From contig NC_079495.1 of NCBI RefSeq assembly GCF_030052815.1, positions 58,348,422-58,412,421 on the forward strand: 64,000 nucleotides of DNA, given 5' to 3'. The notes beneath the pieces are model-generated. The model did not search any database. It was not told where the DNA came from and saw only the letters and a program-made list of their open reading frames with translations. The position numbers were made by a program, and so were the translations under genes. This document shows positions 1-12,160 of this stretch, one piece after another; within the stretch, counting starts at the first letter, position 1; the number at the start of each line of letters is the position of its first letter. This DNA comes from Hevea brasiliensis. Its lineage: Eukaryota; Streptophyta; Magnoliopsida; Malpighiales; Euphorbiaceae.

Positions 1-2331
1 GAGAATTGGTCAATTGATGTAGTTGACCTTATTTGAGTTGAGAAATGGTCAATTGTGACCATTTGTGGTGTGAGTGAATTCTTAGAAACAAGTTTCTATT
101 CGGATTGGTGAAGGTCAATATGCAGACAGCTTAACCTAGGTCCCTTTCAAGGACCAAAACTGAAACTTTACTAACCCAATTGATGTGAGGCTAATTGAGA
201 ATGAAACTAGACACAAAATGGCAAATTTTTCATTTAGGAATCATGCCTAGAAAGTGACCATAACTTAGTGAACAAATTGGTCAAATCCGGATTAGGCAAA
301 CTGACCTGTACAAAAATGACCAAATGAACAGTGTTTGTTCATTTGGCCATAACTTGGGCTAGGCAGGTCCAAATGACCTGATTTTTATGGCATTAGAAAG
401 GTATGACATAGTACTACAACTTTCATGAAGAATACAAACCCAAATTATGCCCTTAACCAAGTCATTTGGCCACCCAATTTCAGTGACCCAAAACTGCCAG
501 AACCAAATTAGGTGCCTAGAAAATCTGGGTTAGACTAATCCGACCAGCCATGTTCAAATGGCTATAACTTGGACTACAAAACTCCAAATGGAGTGATTCA
601 AAAAGGGAAATAAAGTTAAGACAATAAGGAACAACTTCTATGACGAAAACTTAGCCAAATTACCACAGCAATATGACTAATGGAACATTGCAAAATTGAA
701 CACTAAAACTGAAATTTTGAAATTTGTGCTTAAGAGACTTGAAGTTTGAGAAAACAACCAAAACCAACAAATTATGTAACCAAAATGTGTATGTGGGTGA
801 AATTAGAATTCCCATACCTATTAAGCATGAGAAAGTCAACAATTTGACTTGAATAGTATCGTGAATAGTAATCTCGAAATATAAATTTTAAAGAATGTCA
901 AGTTAAGCATATTAAAGCTAGATATAAATAGATTTGAATTTATTTTTGGACTTATGATAAATTATGATACTGAAACACTGTGAAACTGTGTGTTTCAGTT
1001 GAAAAGAATACCGGGAAAGAACCCGAAGCATCGAGTCAAGGCCAAGAGGCAACTCGCATAAGGTTTGTGCACAACATAAATATCTTTTAAAATTCCTTTG
1101 CAAAGTGCATGAAATGAATTGTGATTTACTTGTATTGTAAAATGGTGATTGAAATGTACACTATGCTTTTGATCTAAAGTGTTGGAAATTTAATGATCCA
1201 TGTTTTAATTGTTAGTAAATGTTTGGTAAAGGGTTAAGATAGTTTTGAAACCACAGTGTCATGACCATATATTTGAATACCTCACTAGCATGACTAGTGA
1301 GAGGAATTAGTTTGAATTTTGATTCCCTCTCTAGCTGAAGTGTTGAGGTGTGTGCAAGTAGAGGAAAAAATTGAATGGGTACCCATAGTTTGAGCTAGCT
1401 AGCCTTGTGATTTCTCATAAGCCTCCGGCTATTGAGATGAGTATTGTTTTGAATGGCATGATATAACTGTGTGTTTTTATGAAATTTATTTTGAGACTTC
1501 CTAAATAAAATTGTTTAGACTAAAAATTTATAAATCATGTTTTGTATCAGTTTTTCATGTTCAGTACCATATTTCAATAAATGTGATTTGAATTATGCAT
1601 AAAATGTTATTTTAGTATATTGTGCACCACTAAGTCATAGTACTCAGTGATGGCTGTTATTGCTGTCGCAGATATAGAGACTAGAGGAGCAGCAGAGTGA
1701 GCTACTGAGGATCTTAGAGCTACATTCCTGAGGTTTTGTCGGGTATAATTTTATATACCCTATTTGTAATGTTTATATTTGTGTATGTAACCGTATGTAC
1801 ATGTATAAACTGGTCTTGAGCAGTTGTATAGAGTTTGTAATAATATTATTTTGGATTTTCTAATGTAAATTTTGGTTGATGAATGTAAATTGATTTTTCT
1901 TTAATGAAATATGAATGAAGTTATTTAGTATTATTTTGAAGACAATTGAATTGAAAATTGTTTTCGATTATGGAGATGGGAGAAATAATGTTGAGTTTGT
2001 GTTGTAGTGGTGGGTGATTTGATGAAATGAATTATTGAAAGTGTTTTTACAGGTGTTTGAAGAACTGTTTTTCCCAAATATAGACGGAACTCTGCCAAAA
2101 TTTTTCCAAAATTTACTTAAAAATAAAAATAGAAAAAAATTTTAACTAGTCTTTAAACTTCAACAAAATGTTTTTAACATTTACTATAAAAGCTCACCAC
2201 TTTCAAAAATTAAGAAAATTGTTTTAAAATCTTTTGTAGTATATTTAATGGGTTATCGGTAAATGGAGTCGGTAATTCATTAGGTATACTACGAGATCAT
2301 ATTATGCCTTACAGGGAGGTAAGGTGTGACA
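1..2331 (+). mobile_element. D-family LTR, 3' part (cut by window start)
   Basis: The left edge matches the interior of the D LTR at about 40929 onward, and the copy ends in GGTGTGACA at 2331, the 3' end shared by LTRs C, D and F. No primer-binding site follows, so this is either a solo LTR or the 3' LTR of an element lying left of the window. It appears to have inserted into the LTR copy that resumes at 2332. It holds no coding sequence; short open frames within it are noise. A double stem-loop lies at 1631-1668 and an 11-bp-arm palindrome at 320-346. Confidence 0.8.
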
Positions 2332-3169
2332 ATGGCAAAGTTTAGAAATTTTGTGTTATGATCTAAGTGGTATTATTGATTGGCAATACTGTGTTTATTA
2401 AATTGTTTAACCAAATTTGTATTGTATGAGCTTTGAAAATTGTGAAAAGAAATTGTGAATTATTTGAATTGTGATTTGTCAATAAATGTTTTATTCACCA
2501 TATCTTAAATTTTTATTGTGCACTACTGAGTAAGATTTACTCAGCGATGGCTTTATTTTGCTGTCGTAGATAGGGAAAAGGATATAGTAGCAGAGTGAGC
2601 TGCTAGAGTAATAGGGAAGCACAGTTTGAAGACTTTTGTACTGGTGTACTATTTATACCCTTTGTGATTTGGTTGATGTAAATATGGTATTGTTCATGTG
2701 TATATATGTAGTTTGAGCAGTTGTACATTAAATGTGTAATCATACTATTATTGAGATTTTATGACTGTAAATTAAATGTGTGAATGTAAATGAAATATTT
2801 TGAATGTAAAAGCATATGAATTATTTTGATATATCTTACTAAGAATTTTTGAATGAAATTTTGAGTTGAATTGTGGAAGTTGAGAAAAAAAAAATTGTGT
2901 TGAGTTGAGGTTATTGGAGGTTAAGGTTTGTGAAGTGCTTTATTTGGAAGTGCTTTTCGACAGGTTAAATTTTTTATTTTTCTTAATTACAACCGGCACT
3001 CTGCCGAAATTTTTACAAAACTTGCGAAAAAATAAAAATGGACAAAAATTTTACCTAACTTTTAAACTTCAATTAAACGTTTTAATACCCACTAAAAATG
3101 CTCACTACCTTCAAAAAGTAAGAAAATTATTTTAAAATCCCTTGCAGTATATTTAATGGGTTACCGGTA
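2332..3169 (+). repeat. LTR fragment, left arm of inverted repeat
   Basis: A 3' LTR fragment in + orientation, with the GTGCACTACTGAG stem-loop region at 2519-2566 and the TTTAATGGGTTACCGGTA end block at 3152-3169. Read in reverse it matches about 3200-4030 over its whole length with scattered mismatches. Short open frames at 2905-3135 (+) and 3234-3497 (-) translate alike only because the arms are inverted copies. The last 50 or so bases of a normal LTR are missing. Confidence 0.8.
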
Positions 3170-3199
3170 AGTACATCTAATGAATTACTGTACTTCACC
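3170..3199. repeat. Loop of the long LTR palindrome
   Basis: Thirty bases separating two perfectly inverted blocks (GGTTACCGGTA on the left, TACCGGTAACC on the right). The loop itself carries a short inverted pair, AGTAC and GTACT. By homology it belongs to the LTR end of the right arm, so the fusion point is at about 3169/3170. Confidence 0.75.
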
Positions 3200-6100
3200 T
3201 ACCGGTAACCCATTAAATATACTACAAGGAATTTTAAAATAATTGTCTTACTTTTTGAAGGTGGTGAGCATTTTTAGCGAGTATTAAAACTTTTAATTGA
3301 AGTTTAAAAGTTGGGTAAAATTTTTGTCCATTTTTATTTTTCCGCATGTTTTGTAAAAATTTCGGCAGAGTACCGGCTGTAATTAAGAAAAATAAAAAAT
3401 TTAACCTGTAGAAAAGCACTTCTAAATAATGCACTTCACAAACCTTAACCTCCAATAACCTCAACTCAACACAAAATTTTTTTCTCAACTTCCACAATTC
3501 AACTCAAAATTTCATTAAAAAATTCTTAGTAAGATATTTAAAAATAATTCATACGCTTTTGCATTCAAAATATTTCATTTACATTCACACATTTAATTTA
3601 CAGCCATAAAATCTCAATAATAATATGATCACACATTTAATGTACAACTGCTCAAACTACATATATACACATGAACAATACCATATTTACATCAACCAAA
3701 TCACAAAGGGTATAAATAGTATACTCGTACAAAAGTCTTCAAACTGTGCTTCCCTATTATTGTAGCAACTCACTCTGCTGCTATGTCTTTTTCCCTATCT
3801 GCAACGGCAAAAAAAAACCATCGCTGAGTAAATCTTACTTAGTGGTGCACAATAAAAATTTAAGATGCAGTGTATAAAACATTTATTGACAAATCACAAT
3901 TCAAATAATTCACAATTACTTTTCACAATTTTCAAAGCTCATTTAACACAAATTTGGTTAAACAATTTAATAAATACAATGTTTCCAATCAATAATACCA
4001 CTTAGGTCATGACACAAAATTTTCAAACTTTGCTGTGTTGCACATCACGACAATACAAACTCATCCCACTAATCGAAATCAATGAGAGAGGTGGCTAGCT
4101 AGCTATATGAGTACTCATCTAAACTCACCTCAGACTGGCAAGCCAGAGAGGGAGGAAAATGATCAAATATCAAACTCAACCCCACAAGTGGAGGAGGAAC
4201 ATAGTAAAGGACTGTAAAGTCAAGTGTGAATAAAAAATAATTTCAAATCACAATATTTAAGCGTATCATACAAACAACAAATCACATTTTATCTCAAAAT
4301 TTCCATTTACAAAGTAGGCAAAACTATAATTTCCAAATAAAATTCTCAAAGCCAAAACAATTAAAAACTATTCATATTACATACTAAATCAAATTTCAAA
4401 AAGAAATACTTAAATAAGTTTATTGTGCACAAACATCGTAATTAGTCTTTCCTTATTTCACTCTTGTTGATTCCTTTCTTCGAAAGACCCTTTTTCCACT
4501 GAAGCACACAATTAAGATATTTTAATATTTATTCAAATTATGTTTAACTATAATTTTAACAATTGAAATTTGCATTTAAACTTTACTTGTATAATCCCAT
4601 AAATTGAGTTCTTTGTGTTCTTGATTATGGTGGTTACTATTCATTTAACCATTGGGCCAAAATGTGTACTTTCTCATGCTTAATAGGTATGTGAATTCTA
4701 ATTACACCCACATACCACATTTTAATTGCCTAATTTGTTGGCTTAGATTGCCATTTAAATTTCTAGGTCTCCTAAGAGAATTCTCAATTTTTCCAATTTT
4801 GGTGCCCTATTTTGCACTATTCTATTGGTCGGGTTACTATAGGAATTTGGCTAACTGTCCTTCATCAAAGTTGTTCCTTATTGTCTTATCTTTAATTCCC
4901 TTTTTGAATCACTCCATTTGGAGTTTTGTAACCCAAGATATGGCCATTTGAATAGGGCTGGCCGGATTGGTATCTACCCAGAATTCTAGGCAAGTTTTTG
5001 GTTCTGGCAGTTTTGGGCAACCAATTTTGGGTGACAAAATGACTTGGTTATGGGAAGAATTTGGGTTGGTGTCTTCATGAAAGTTGTAGTGCTATGTCAT
5101 AGCTTTCCAATGCCACAAAAATCAGGTTATTTGGACCTGCTTAGACCAAGTTATGGCCAAATGAACAAACACTGTTCATTTGGTCATTTTTGTACAGTGG
5201 CAGTGCATAATATCCGGATTTGACCTAATTGTTCACTATCTAAATGTCATTTTCTGGGCATGGTCTCTCAATGAAAATTGTGTCTTTATGTGTCTAATTT
5301 CATTTCCAATTGGCCTCACACCAATTGGGTTAGCAAAATTTCAATTTTGGTCCCTGAAAGGGACCTAGGTCAATCTGCCAGATTGGGACCCCTAACTAAT
5401 CCGATTTTGACTTTACTTCTATCCATTCAAACACATCTCAATTGGTCCCAATTGACCATTTCTAACCTCAATTAGGGTCAATTACATAAATTACCAATTT
5501 TTTCTAAATTTTTCCCCAAACCCTAAGTGCCAAGAACCCTAATTTTTCCAAATGTTTTAATTCATTCAATTCACACATACAATTCACCTATCCATCATCA
5601 ATTCACCAAGAATTTAAGTTTAATTAAACTAAGCACCATCAAATCCTACTTATCCCAAGCATGACCGAGACTCCCCAATGGTCCACCATGCTTGATTTTT
5701 GTTAAATTTTCCCACAATTTCTAAACTAATTCATGCACATAAACAAAATTCTAAAGAGAAATTAGGTGGTTAATCACTAACCTTTTTGTGTAGTTTTAAA
5801 TCTTCAATTCTCTTCAACTTTTCCTTCAATTTACATCTCCAAGCTTCTTTTCAACATTCAAATATAAGATTTAACTAAAGAAATTAGGGTAATTATGGTG
5901 GAATTTAGTGTTTAGAAAGCTTGCAAATAAGCTTTCATGGTGGAAAATTAGAGAGAGGGACATGAGAGAGAGTGGTGGTGGCAAGGAATGAAGATGAAGA
6001 CCCCAAATTAGTTTCTTTTATTTGTTATTTTGTATATTTATCTCTAATATTGACTTGGTCAAATTAGGAAATAAAAAGGGAAATTAATTATGAAGTATGT

Positions 6101-6675
6101 AGGTGATGTCACCATGATGTAATAATCTTTTTTCTTTTCTTTTCTTTTTCTTTTCCTTTCTTCTTCTTCACTTCTTTAATTTAATTATATATTTTAAAAT
6201 TTTCATTTCTTAGATTTTATTGGACAGTTAGGTTAGGAGTCACCTCTAGGGGTGAATTGACCAATTTGCCCCTCGCCGGTCTGATCCAGTTTACAAATAA
6301 CTCGATATTTCTTCTGGATCCCTGACCTAATTATTTGACCTACTTATCAACTCTTTTATGTGATTTTCTCTTTTTCACTAGGTTTGCAATAGTCCTTAGG
6401 ACCGCAGTGTCACAATTTCTCGTTCAAAATTAGGGTTAGGACTGACCTCGCAGTCATTTCCTGGGAAGGTCACCCATCGCGGTGACCTTTGGCTCATTTA
6501 ACTTTTTATGCTTTGTTTTTCTTATTTATACTTTACCATCTGGTAATCACTATTTATTTCCATTCAGGGCTTTTCTAGGTGACTTAATTGTGGTTCTAAT
6601 CCCCTTAATTTTCCGGATAGACACCGGTCACTGGAATAGTAAATTACACATAGCTATGCATATAGGGGTGTTACG
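3170..6675 (-). mobile_element. D-family LTR (copy D'), nearly complete, minus strand
   Basis: The reverse complement begins CGTAACACCCCTAT at 6675 (first base changed from the usual TG) and runs about 3.5 kb through the D-family LTR body. It stops about 50 bp short of the normal TGTGACA end, where it meets the left arm head-on. No gag or pol follows on either side. Landmarks shared with other LTRs are paired CCAATTGG octamers at 5306-5328, a palindrome CCAAATGAACA/TGTTCATTTGG at 5157-5183, and the stem-loop region near 3812-3845. Confidence 0.85.
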
Positions 6676-6783
6676 GATATTGAATGATTAGTGATTTGAT
6701 TACTCTAGACATTCTAATTTCTTTTATAGTTTATTTCTTATCTAATTTTATTTTTTCTTATTTTTCTTGTGAGGATCATTAAG

Positions 6784-7614
6784 ATGTTTCACCAAAAAGT
6801 CTTCACAAGCTTTATTCAACAACACAATGAACCTTTTCACAATGCTTGGAGAAGATTTAATGAATTGGTAGAGCAATTTGCCAATCATAATCTTGCAAAT
6901 TATGAACATACTCTTAATTTCTATAATGGTTTGAATGAAGCAACAAGGAATTGGATAGATTATGGAGCTTAGGCTACTAGTGATCATGTTCTTCAAAGAG
7001 ACCATGGGGATGCCATTAACTTGTTGAATAACATGGCAGATTTTGATTACCATTGGTATTGGGATCCTTCACTGCAGGGTTGTAGTCATCAATATCCCCC
7101 ATACATTTATCAGCCTAAAATTCCATGCCAACCATTTCAGCTACAATTAGAGAAGAGAGTGGGACTTGAAGAGGCGATAGCTCCATTGGAAAGTTTTGAC
7201 AACCTTATGATGAATAATGAGCTATCACTCTATGAGGAGGAAACAAATGAATAAAGTTGGGAGAATGTAGAAGCTTTATTGGAATTTGAACTCATAGAAG
7301 AAGTTAAGCCTGAAGAACAAAATTCCTTTGAAGATGACTTACTAGTAGAATTCCCACAAAAACAGGAGTTAATTGAAGAAGAAGTGAAACCTAAAGTTAA
7401 AGAAAACAACTCCTTTATTGTTGGAGGGTCATTAGAAGAGTGCTTACATGAAAATAGATCAGAGGTGAAGGTGGTAGATGAAGAAATTGACAAGACTATC
7501 AACTTAAGCTCATTAACGATGTTTACACATACACCACCGGAAGACCCTTTTCTATCAGGGACACCTCCTGCATCATCACATATCCTCCATGAGCTAAAGC
7601 AGCCCTCATCCTAA
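6784..7614 (+). pseudogene. Athila-like gag fragment with acidic tail, broken
   Basis: One frame runs from an ATG at 6784 to the stop at 7612, interrupted by TAG at 6970 and TAA at 7252. The first 60 residues hold the capsid-like signature of Athila/Tat gag: an HNEPFHNAWRRFNELV helix and LNFYNGLNEATRNWID, followed after the first stop by the helix ending LLNNMADFDYHW. The remainder is hydrophilic and acidic with repeated Glu/Lys (EELIEEEVKP type) and resembles no enzyme. Protease and reverse transcriptase would normally follow; here the frame runs instead toward the LLGRQPKF peptide encoded by the conserved downstream block near 7795-7818. That makes it a gag-only derivative rather than a simple deletion inside pol, although an old deletion is also possible. 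The N-terminal part of gag is lost at the D' junction. Confidence 0.6.
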
Positions 7615-8084
7615 GCATATCACTTTAAACCATGTGTTATTCATGCAATGTGCAATCCTGTTTCAAATCTTGCCAATCTTGAGGGTACCGCAAATCAAGA
7701 CCCATATGTGGTATTATATGACAACTACTATGGGCGAAAATCGCTCTTTGATTAACAATTCTAAAAGGGTCAAGCTAATGACCTTAAATTAGCGCTTCTT
7801 GGGAGGCAACCCAAGTTTTAAATTTAATCTTTGCATTTGTCTACTTCTTTTGTTTTATCACCCTCCCAAACTTGATTTATATGTTTGTTCACTTTGTAGG
7901 TTCAAGAAGCACTTGAAAGGAGCAATGGAGATCAAACTCACAAATCTTCAAGGGAAGGCACGCTCTAAGAGGGAGTATTCTATATCCATTAGCTTTTCCT
8001 TGTTATTACATTTATGATGTTGCTCTTGACCTGATTATGATATCTTGACGACATTGAGGACAATGTCAAATTTGAGTTTGGGGG

Positions 8085-9069
8085 TGCATTTAATGCATTG
8101 CATTCATATATTGCATTTCATTACCTTATTATGTCAATATTATATTTGTGTGTCAAAAATCCAGAAAATTTTTGCAAATTTTGAAAATTCTAGACTTTTT
8201 CAAAAAGCTTTTAACTTAGAATTATAACTAAAACCTTGATGAGCTAATGATTGGACTCTCTGGAAAAGAGGAATGAATGTAACTGAATGGGCAAAAAGGC
8301 TTCAATATGTTGTTTATGAAACACTAAATCACCTAAGTGGAGTTAAACTAGTTAAACCCCTTCATAGCCATTAGTCTGCCAAAATGAACTTGCAAAATTA
8401 GGAGAAAACTTTTGAAATACAAGCAAACCTAAAAATGCCTCACCAACTCTAGAACATGTCTCTTAGACCTATCAAGGCGAAATCCTAGTATATGCTTGAT
8501 GAAGAGATGATTAAAGCATTCTTTAATACAGTTTCATTAAACCTCATCCATCCTTAATTAAAATATATATCCCTTATGGCCAACTTGAAGCCTATATTTA
8601 TCCCTTAGAATTTATTGCTTACCCATATTATTTACCAAACCCCTAGCCTAAACACCTATCCTACCCTTTTAAGAAAGCTAAATGCATAAGTAAAAGGTAT
8701 ATTAGGTGCAAAAAAAAAAACAAAAAAAAAAATTGAGAGAGGGTGTAGAACTCAAGAAAGAGTGCAAGTGTGCAATTAAAATCAAAGAAAGATTTGCCTT
8801 TCCAACCGATCAAAAGCAATGAGTTTGGAAGAGATGAAAAAAGGGACATAAAAAAAAAAAGAGAAAAAGAGAAGAAGAAGAAGTCTCAAGATAAGTATTA
8901 TGGAAGCATGCTTGGCACTATAAAAAACTAAAAGCCCCTCCTCTCCATACAAAATCTATAGAATGAACTTAGTATACTTAGTATTTTATGCATACATGCT
9001 ATCCTAATATTTGCATTCCCTAAAAACCTTTCATTGGCAACCAAGTCATTATCTCTTTAGCCCCATTAC
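8085..9069. other. AT-rich non-coding tail of Athila-like remnant
   Basis: No coding frame is supportable here. It lies after the first polypurine-like run, where Athila elements carry a decayed env-like region before the 3' LTR. It contains A-runs and short purine tracts. Its right end, CCCCATTAC, directly abuts the first base of LTR D once element C is removed. Confidence 0.45.
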
Positions 9070-9072
9070 TGT
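9068..9072. repeat. Target-site duplication of element C, left (ACTGT)
   Basis: ACTGT immediately precedes the TGTAACACC start of the C 5' LTR and recurs at 39771-39775 right after the C 3' LTR. The last three bases of the target are the first three bases of LTR D. Confidence 0.85.
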
Positions 9073-11800
9073 TGTAACACCCCTATGTTCGGTAGTGCGT
9101 TCTACTGTTCCGGTGACCAGTGTTGTCCGGACAGCTAGGATGCCTAGAACTATACTTTGATATGAGGGAGGAGACATAAAATAATGAAATACAAGAAAAG
9201 AAAATACAAGAAAAACAAAAGAAAAATAATAGCAAAGAAATGTAACCAAGTTAAGTGAGCCGAGAACCCTAGCGATGGGTGACCGCACCGGGAAGTCACG
9301 GCGTGGACCGTTGACTGGCCCTGGACTACGGAGAACCCTAGAAAATATTTATAGGACTTAAAGAGACATCAATTGAAGTATAAATATCATTAGAAATATC
9401 AAAGAAAAATTAAATAATTAGTACAAAGAAAAGTGAGAATTCGAAAAACGGACAAAACCGGTGTTACCGAAAAATCGAGAATGCAACCCGAATAGGGGCA
9501 TTATGGTCATTTGACATCCCGAATTGTCTTTTGACCTAAATGTCTATTAAAAATAAATAATATTACACTTAGAAAATAAAATGAAAAATTAATTTGGTGG
9601 TACCTAATGTAAATAGCCAAAAGTGGAGTGAAAATTGTGTAAATAACACATTTAACATATTATATGATTTAAATTTGGTGAGTGGACCACTAGAGATTTA
9701 ATTAAACACTAATGGGGCAGGTGTAAGTCCATTTCACCATCTGCACTTCATCTTCTCCAAATCCCCTCAACCTTGCCGAAATGAAGAAAGACAAAACCTC
9801 CATTGCCGTTTGCATGAAGCTCCATTAATCTCCTTCATTTCACCTCCAATCACCTAAGTGGCTTCATTAAGTTTTATCCCCACATCACAAGGAAGAGTTC
9901 GATACCAAAATTAAGAAGTTTAGTGAAGGTTTAACAAGTCCCAACCATAGGTAAGTTTGAATTTTTGAACATTGCTTTGTTAAACTTTATATACATGTTA
10001 TGGGTGTGTGCTTTGTGAAGAAAATTTTCAAGTTTGAGGAGTTCTTTATATATCCATTTTTGGACAGCCATGGAGTTGTATGTTTAATGAAATATTCTTA
10101 CATATGTTTGATGAGAATTCATGTTGAATAGGGTGAATTGATGTCCTAGTAAGTTATTTCCATATGTAATGGTGATTATGCATTTGAAATTGAAGTTGAA
10201 GAAAGTATGTGAAACTTTGGCATTGTGGAACAATTCGGCAGCATTGAGACTCCATGATGAATGTATGAATTCATGAAGATATTGGCAGAATTATGACATT
10301 GAGGATTGATGGATATGTATATAAATTAGTTGTGGAAATTGTATGAAATAATAAGTAGTGTTTATGTGTATTTGTGGTTGTAATTGGACTTTATGAATTA
10401 GAGTTTTATTTGGTGTGTTAAGGATGTTTGTAATCTGCCCAAAGTGACTTTAAAGTGAAGTGGTATATGGTTTTGGTAATGTACCAAAACAGAATGGGGT
10501 TGAGAGGTGGAATTGTAGCAAGGTAAATGTGTAATTGATACATGTATAAACAATGTAATTAAGGACAGCCTACATTTTAGCCCATAACTTTAAATGTGTA
10601 ACTCCAATTGGTATGGGACCAATTGGAGGTGAAACTAGGAACAAAATGTGCCAACTTTCATTGAGAAAGCATACCAAAATTCTGCTTGCAAGGTAGCATG
10701 AAAAATGACCAATTCGGATTAAGTACAATTGAGACCTGAAAATTGACCAATTGGGCAGCAGTTAGTGTTTAGGCCATAACTCACTCAAAACAGGTCCAAT
10801 TGACCTGAAATTTTAACCATGGATAGTTAAGACCCATACCTACAAGTCTTATGAAGACACCAAAGCCCAGAAATGATCATAAGCAAGTCAAACAGCTTGC
10901 ACAAGTTCGGGTCCAAAAACTAGCCGCACCAAAGTTGACCAAATTTGACCTAAAATGACCTAATTTGATGCCATTTGACCAGCAATAGTAAAATGACCAT
11001 AACTTGGTCTACATAACTCAGAATGACCTAAAATTTTGCCCCGCGTTCCGTAAGACATAGATCTACAAGTTTGTAGTTTTGACTGAAACCCAAAAACCGA
11101 GGAAACTAGGTCGTCCGGCTAGGTCAAACTAGTATCCCGAAATCCAGCAAATTGCAATAAAATGCACTAAACAAGGAAACGAAATTGGTAACGTGTACCA
11201 ACCCTAAAACACTATCGAATGTGACATATTAATGACACTAAAACCTAATTTACCTAGAACGCATCGAGGGTCGGTATATTAGGTGATTAAGCAAATAATA
11301 GCTTTCAGTGAATTATTTGTCAAACATTATCGATAGAGACAGTTTAATTTAGTACTGAAACACTTCAAATTGTGTTTCTCAGTTAGTAAAGACTCAGGGA
11401 AAGGGAAGGAAACACTGAGTCCAGACCAGGAGACAGTTATCAGAGGTTTGTGCACAACAACTATTTCTTTTGAATTTTTCAATTGAAATGAATTATGACT
11501 AATTGTACATTATTGTTTTAAATTGTGGAAATGTGTTTGAATGGATATTTATTGCTTGAAAAGCATTATAAATGATTTGAAACTGTGAGAAATTATTTGA
11601 ATGATATTGATGGATACTTATTGATTGAAAAGTATTGGAAATGGTTTGAAACCACAGCTATCATGTATATTGATTGTATTCCTCACAAGCTTGTCTAGTG
11701 GAACGAATTGAATTCCCACTCTGGCTGAAGTGTTGAGGTGTGTGCCTGTTGAGGACGAATTGGATGAGTACTCATATTTTTGCTAGCTAGCTATGTTATT

Positions 11801-11872
11801 CCTCATTAGTCATCGACTTTTGGGACGAATTGAATACCTCATTAGCCATCTGCTTTTGGGACGAATTGAACT
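11801..11872 (+). repeat. 36-bp tandem duplication in LTR C
   Basis: Two head-to-tail units beginning CCTCATTAG and ending GGGACGAATTGAA, with a few mismatches. The same pair is present in the 3' LTR at 38810-38881, so it predates the insertion of C. Confidence 0.8.
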
Positions 11873-12121
11873 TTGGAACATGATTAAGCTGTGTGTGATT
11901 TATTGATTTGTATTATGAGGTTGTGAAATGGAGTTAAATCCTTATTGACATTTACTTTCTTTTGAAGTTAAATATGTTTTGATCTCTGAGATTTATTGTG
12001 ATATTGTGTTAAATTCCTTCTGACACTCATTGTCTTGAATTTAACTATGATTTTACATATCCATTGTTTAAATGATTTATGAACTGTGATTTAAGTTGTA
12101 TTTGGTTAATGTTGTGCACCA

Positions 12122-12160
12122 CTGAGACATTGTCTCAGCGATAGCTTTTTATTGCTGTCG
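12122..12160 (+). promoter_or_regulatory. Conserved double stem-loop, 5' LTR of C
   Basis: Stem 1 is CTGAGAC/GTCTCAG with loop ATT (12122-12138). Stem 2 is CGATAGC/GCTGTCG (12139-12145 with 12154-12160), which pairs fully if one G-U pair is allowed. It follows the GTGCACCA box. The structure recurs with changed but still pairing bases in other LTRs. Its role is unknown; candidates are RNA packaging, polyadenylation or a cruciform. Confidence 0.7.

Larger units (their letters stand above)
6676..9069 (+). mobile_element. Athila/Tat-like gag-only retroelement remnant
   Basis: An internal fragment of an OTA-clade (Athila/Tat) element: a gag-like frame, then a 22-bp block at 7791-7812 (AGCGCTTCTTGGGAGG plus CAACCC) found identically in reverse in element G at 43975-43996, then a GGACAATGT box and a polypurine-like run GTTTGGGGGTG at 8076-8084. 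The last kilobase is AT-rich and non-coding, with A-runs at 8710-8740 and 8850. Its 5' end is cut by LTR D' and its 3' end by LTR D. No LTRs of its own and no pol are present. Confidence 0.65.

Noticed and set aside
2905..3497. Two similar small proteins on opposite strands (2905-3135 and 3234-3497)
   Set aside because: They look conserved only because they lie in the two arms of one inverted LTR repeat; other LTR copies do not keep the frame.
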